From assembly GCA_950295325.1 (NCBI GenBank), contig OX485803.1:22198001-22262000 (forward strand): a stretch of DNA of 64,000 nt. Reading direction: 5' to 3'. The translations under genes and the position numbers were made by a program. The stretch is from Polytrichum commune. Lineage: Eukaryota > Streptophyta > Polytrichopsida > Polytrichales > Polytrichaceae. The notes below the pieces were generated by a model. That model was not told the origin of the DNA. It searched no databases and saw only the letters and a program-made list of their open reading frames with translations. Below are positions 62,201-64,000 of this stretch, piece by piece (position 1 is the stretch's first letter; each line of letters starts with the position of its first letter).

Positions 62201-63861
62201 GGTGTTTGTACGATTGTGCGCAAAATCCGTAGATCCCTCGTCCATGGAACAGTTATTGGAGTACACAGCTGAGACTCTATGCATGCTAGAGATGGTTTTT
62301 CCACCTTCATTCTTTGATGTCATGTCGCACCTCCCCATTCACCTGGTGCAGCAGTTGGATATATGTGGTCCCGTACACACCCGATGGATGTATCCTATTG
62401 AGCGGTACTTGAAGAGACTGAAGGGCTATGTTAGGCAACGAGCAAAACCTGAGGGATCCATGGCGAGGGGGTACACAATAGAGGAGGCGTTAGGATTTTG
62501 CACAGAGTACATGCAAGACTGTGAGCTAACACGCAGGAGGACTTGGGACGACGAGGAGGAAGTAGGGGCCAAGAGTGAGGTCGCGGAGGGTACAGGTCGA
62601 TATCAACTCTTGACATCAGAGCTGAGGACACGGATTCACGAGTTTGTTCTCACGAATGCTGAGCCTCTACAGTCATACAGAGAGTAAGCATCACATGTTT
62701 TAGTCATGCACTCTGTCTAGAAGGGACAATGTGACTCTATAGTCAACAAAGGTCTATTGCGTATTAATTCCAGTCATCATATTGCAACACATGACTAACA
62801 GATAGTAAGCATCACATGTTTTAGTCATGCACTCTGTCTAGAAGGGACAATGTGACTCTATAGTCAACAAAGGTCTATTGTGTACTAATTTCAGTCATCA
62901 TATTGCAACACATGACTAGGGAATTAGATGTTGATGACGTTTACATTTATCTGCCGGCTGTTTTTGTTATGTAAAAAAATTCCATCCACTGTGGCTTCCA
63001 ATCAGACGTCACTACTTGGAGATGGAAGCGCGGCACAGAATGCGTGCAGAGATACGTCGTCGATCACGGGGCAGAAGAGCAGAGTATCCAGCAATCGCAA
63101 GGAATGAGCAGTTTTCTGAGTGGCTTCCAATCGCGGTGCAACGGGATGTGGCAGCAGGCACAGAGGTCCATGAAGATATTCTTGGCCTTGTCCTACCACC
63201 TTCATGCGAGGCAAAATCGTATCGCAGCATGTATGCATACGGGAACCATATACGTGTGCGAGGAGCAGAGGGCCACTTGTCAACGTGCGACAGCGGAGTA
63301 GCTGCAACATTCTCACAATCTTGCCGTTCCAGCAGAAAGGACAAGAATCACAGGCTTGCGAACGTGGAGTACGTGGGGTGGGTTGAAGAGATTATTGGGG
63401 CTGACTATGGGAAGTTCGAAATACTCCTACTGTATTGCAAGTGGGTCCGCGCCACGTGGATTGGGCCACGGGCAACTATGAAAAGAGATGAGTACGGTTT
63501 CACTCTCGTGAACATTGACCGTACCATTCCGTACTCATCAGATTCGTTTGCGTTTCCTCTTCATGCTCAACAGGTCTTCTTTGTTGACGATGTGGCACAT
63601 CCTGGATGGAAGGTAGTTCTACGCAAAGAGGCACGAAGTGTGAGAGTGACTTCCATGGCTGAAGGAAGACCAGATCTACACTGCCTAAGCTTATGCGACG
63701 ATGTTGTAACTCAGGGATTGATGGCACATCATGTCGCTGATGATACCGTAGCAATGCCACCTGTTTTATCAAGTTCCAGGGAGCTTTCTAGCAACGAGGT
63801 GCAGCTTGCTATGCAAATGGAGGATACAGAGGCAGACTACAATGATGAATCACCACAGTAG
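59236..63861 (+). CDS. TNPD-type CACTA transposase (Transposase_21), 5 exons, 1,129 aa
   Basis: Exons 59236-59433, 59702-60617, 60840-61360, 61785-62683, 63006-63861 join in phase without a stop. The N-terminus (CPCRNCMGGRC ... HLRTIG) is a transposase-associated zinc-binding-like region. Next come GCCLFRKEL...CPKCNAPRYK, then DGVNPFGNQSLSHSTWPVLL (D329), HDFPAYG (D425), LPYWQ|DLLIRHLLDPMHCEKN (D554), a DUF4218-like region (about 703-815; HLVQQLDICGPVHTRWMYPI) and the C-terminal YGKFEILLLYCKWV / AQQVFFVDDVAHPGWKVV typical of the family. The protein would cut the CACTA ends. D329, D425 and D554/E559 are candidate catalytic acids (inference). Introns are built from tandem repeats (see repeats). 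No lesion is visible, so it may be active. Confidence 0.92.
59526..59543. promoter_or_regulatory. Perfect GTGACT-N6-AGTCAC motif in TNPD intron 1
   Basis: This is one of the exact matches to the motif; others are at 47,367-47,384 and 50,097-50,114, with one-mismatch forms at 50,033-50,050, 51,684-51,701 and 58,339-58,356. It matches the subterminal array and may be a TNPA site inside the gene. Confidence 0.65.
60552..60839 (+). repeat. 222-bp tandem duplication that equals TNPD intron 2
   Basis: The exon-2 end (60,552-60,617: ACTATAATTTG...CTTATTCCAG) is repeated at 60,774-60,839 with a shift of 222 bp. The first CCAG|GTATTG serves as donor and the second CCAG|GTCGCG as acceptor, so the intron (60,618-60,839) is exactly one repeat period. 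The intron also contains two 97-bp units starting CACTCAG at 60,628 and 60,725. Confidence 0.88.
61379..61672 (+). repeat. Three 98-bp tandem units in TNPD intron 3
   Basis: Units start with GGTTCCAGTA at 61,379, 61,477 and 61,575 and share GAATTGTTGACTGA(A/C)TCTAG and GTGAATAGTGCAATTT. The same unit type forms the core of intron 2. The third unit carries TGGTAAGAAG, a donor-like sequence. Confidence 0.9.
62684..62925 (+). repeat. Two 121-bp tandem units in TNPD intron 4
   Basis: The unit GTAAGCATCACATGTTTTAG... starts at 62,684 (the actual 5' splice site) and again at 62,805. Copies are almost identical, so the second unit carries a decoy donor GTAAGC. Confidence 0.9.
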
Positions 63862-64000
63862 GACTGTAGGAGCCCAACTACTATCTGTAGAATTTTGGTA
63901 CAGCAAAAGAGTAGTCACAGAGATTGCACACTTAACAAATTAAAGTTGTATGGACAAAGGGGGTTCATTACCAATATAAGTAAAGGAAATTGTGTCTGTG
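63862..64000. other. 3' flank of TNPD
   Basis: Sequence after the TAG stop. No terminal repeat or CACTA right end is reached before the window edge. Confidence 0.6.

Larger units (their letters stand above)
42852..64000. mobile_element. Giant CACTA (En/Spm) DNA transposon, left end to window edge
   Basis: The left terminus CACTACAAGAAAA is the classical plant CACTA terminal inverted repeat, preceded by a possible target duplication TAA. A subterminal motif array, a TNPA-like gene (minus), a TNPD-type transposase gene (plus) and captured host-gene exons follow. The right end is not in the window, so at least 21.1 kb belongs to the element if it is one unit; most characterised CACTA elements are shorter. 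That the TNPD gene belongs to this same element is inferred from the shared GTGACT-N6-AGTCAC motif on both sides and the absence of another CACTA terminus between. With an intact TNPD and a nearly complete TNPA, it may be autonomous. Confidence 0.85.

Overview
The window looks like repeat-rich nuclear DNA of a land plant, most likely a bryophyte (moss). The organism call rests on one gene: a protein kinase fused to a TIR-type NBS domain and LRRs (PK-NBS-LRR, 'PNL'), an architecture reported mainly from mosses. Plant-type introns, an En/Spm (CACTA) transposon and telo-box (TTTAGGG) motifs also fit a plant. I saw no rRNA, tRNA, CRISPR array or prokaryotic feature.

Layout. (1) Positions 1-12,669 and 26,617-41,997 are two copies, in the same orientation, of one large segmental duplication. 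Comparing them shows later insertions as clean filled/empty site pairs: two ~1.0 kb hAT-like elements, several hAT-like MITEs with 8-9 bp target duplications, and a 1.46 kb solo LTR with a 5 bp duplication. (2) Between the copies, on the minus strand at 19,567-13,885, lies the PNL gene. It has three exons and an open frame of 1,799 codons, and ends in an almost pure tandem array of about 14.9 units of 144 bp, each encoding two LRRs. (3) Positions 19.6-26.6 kb are largely gene-poor, with a near-perfect hairpin at 25.6 kb and a long inverted repeat at 25.87-26.89 kb that abuts the second duplication copy. (4) From 42,852 to beyond the right edge runs a giant CACTA element (more than 21 kb seen). 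It starts with CACTACAAGAAAA and a subterminal array of paired TGACT/AGTCA motifs.

Inside the CACTA element, a TNPA-like gene runs leftwards (about 51.3-44.0 kb) and an intact 5-exon TNPD transposase (1,129 aa) runs rightwards (59,236-63,861). The central part between them carries exons of two host organelle genes in one orientation: an HflX-type GTPase (53,987-about 56,713) and the Tim44 import subunit (56,863-57,191). Both keep splice sites and phases but lack essential exons, so this looks like gene capture by an apparently autonomous CACTA transposon. A palindromic motif, GTGACT-N6-AGTCAC, recurs through the subterminal region, introns and spacers and is a good candidate for the TNPA binding site.

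Limits: all calls come from reading the sequence and from family knowledge; no database search or alignment program was run. Identity levels are by eye.
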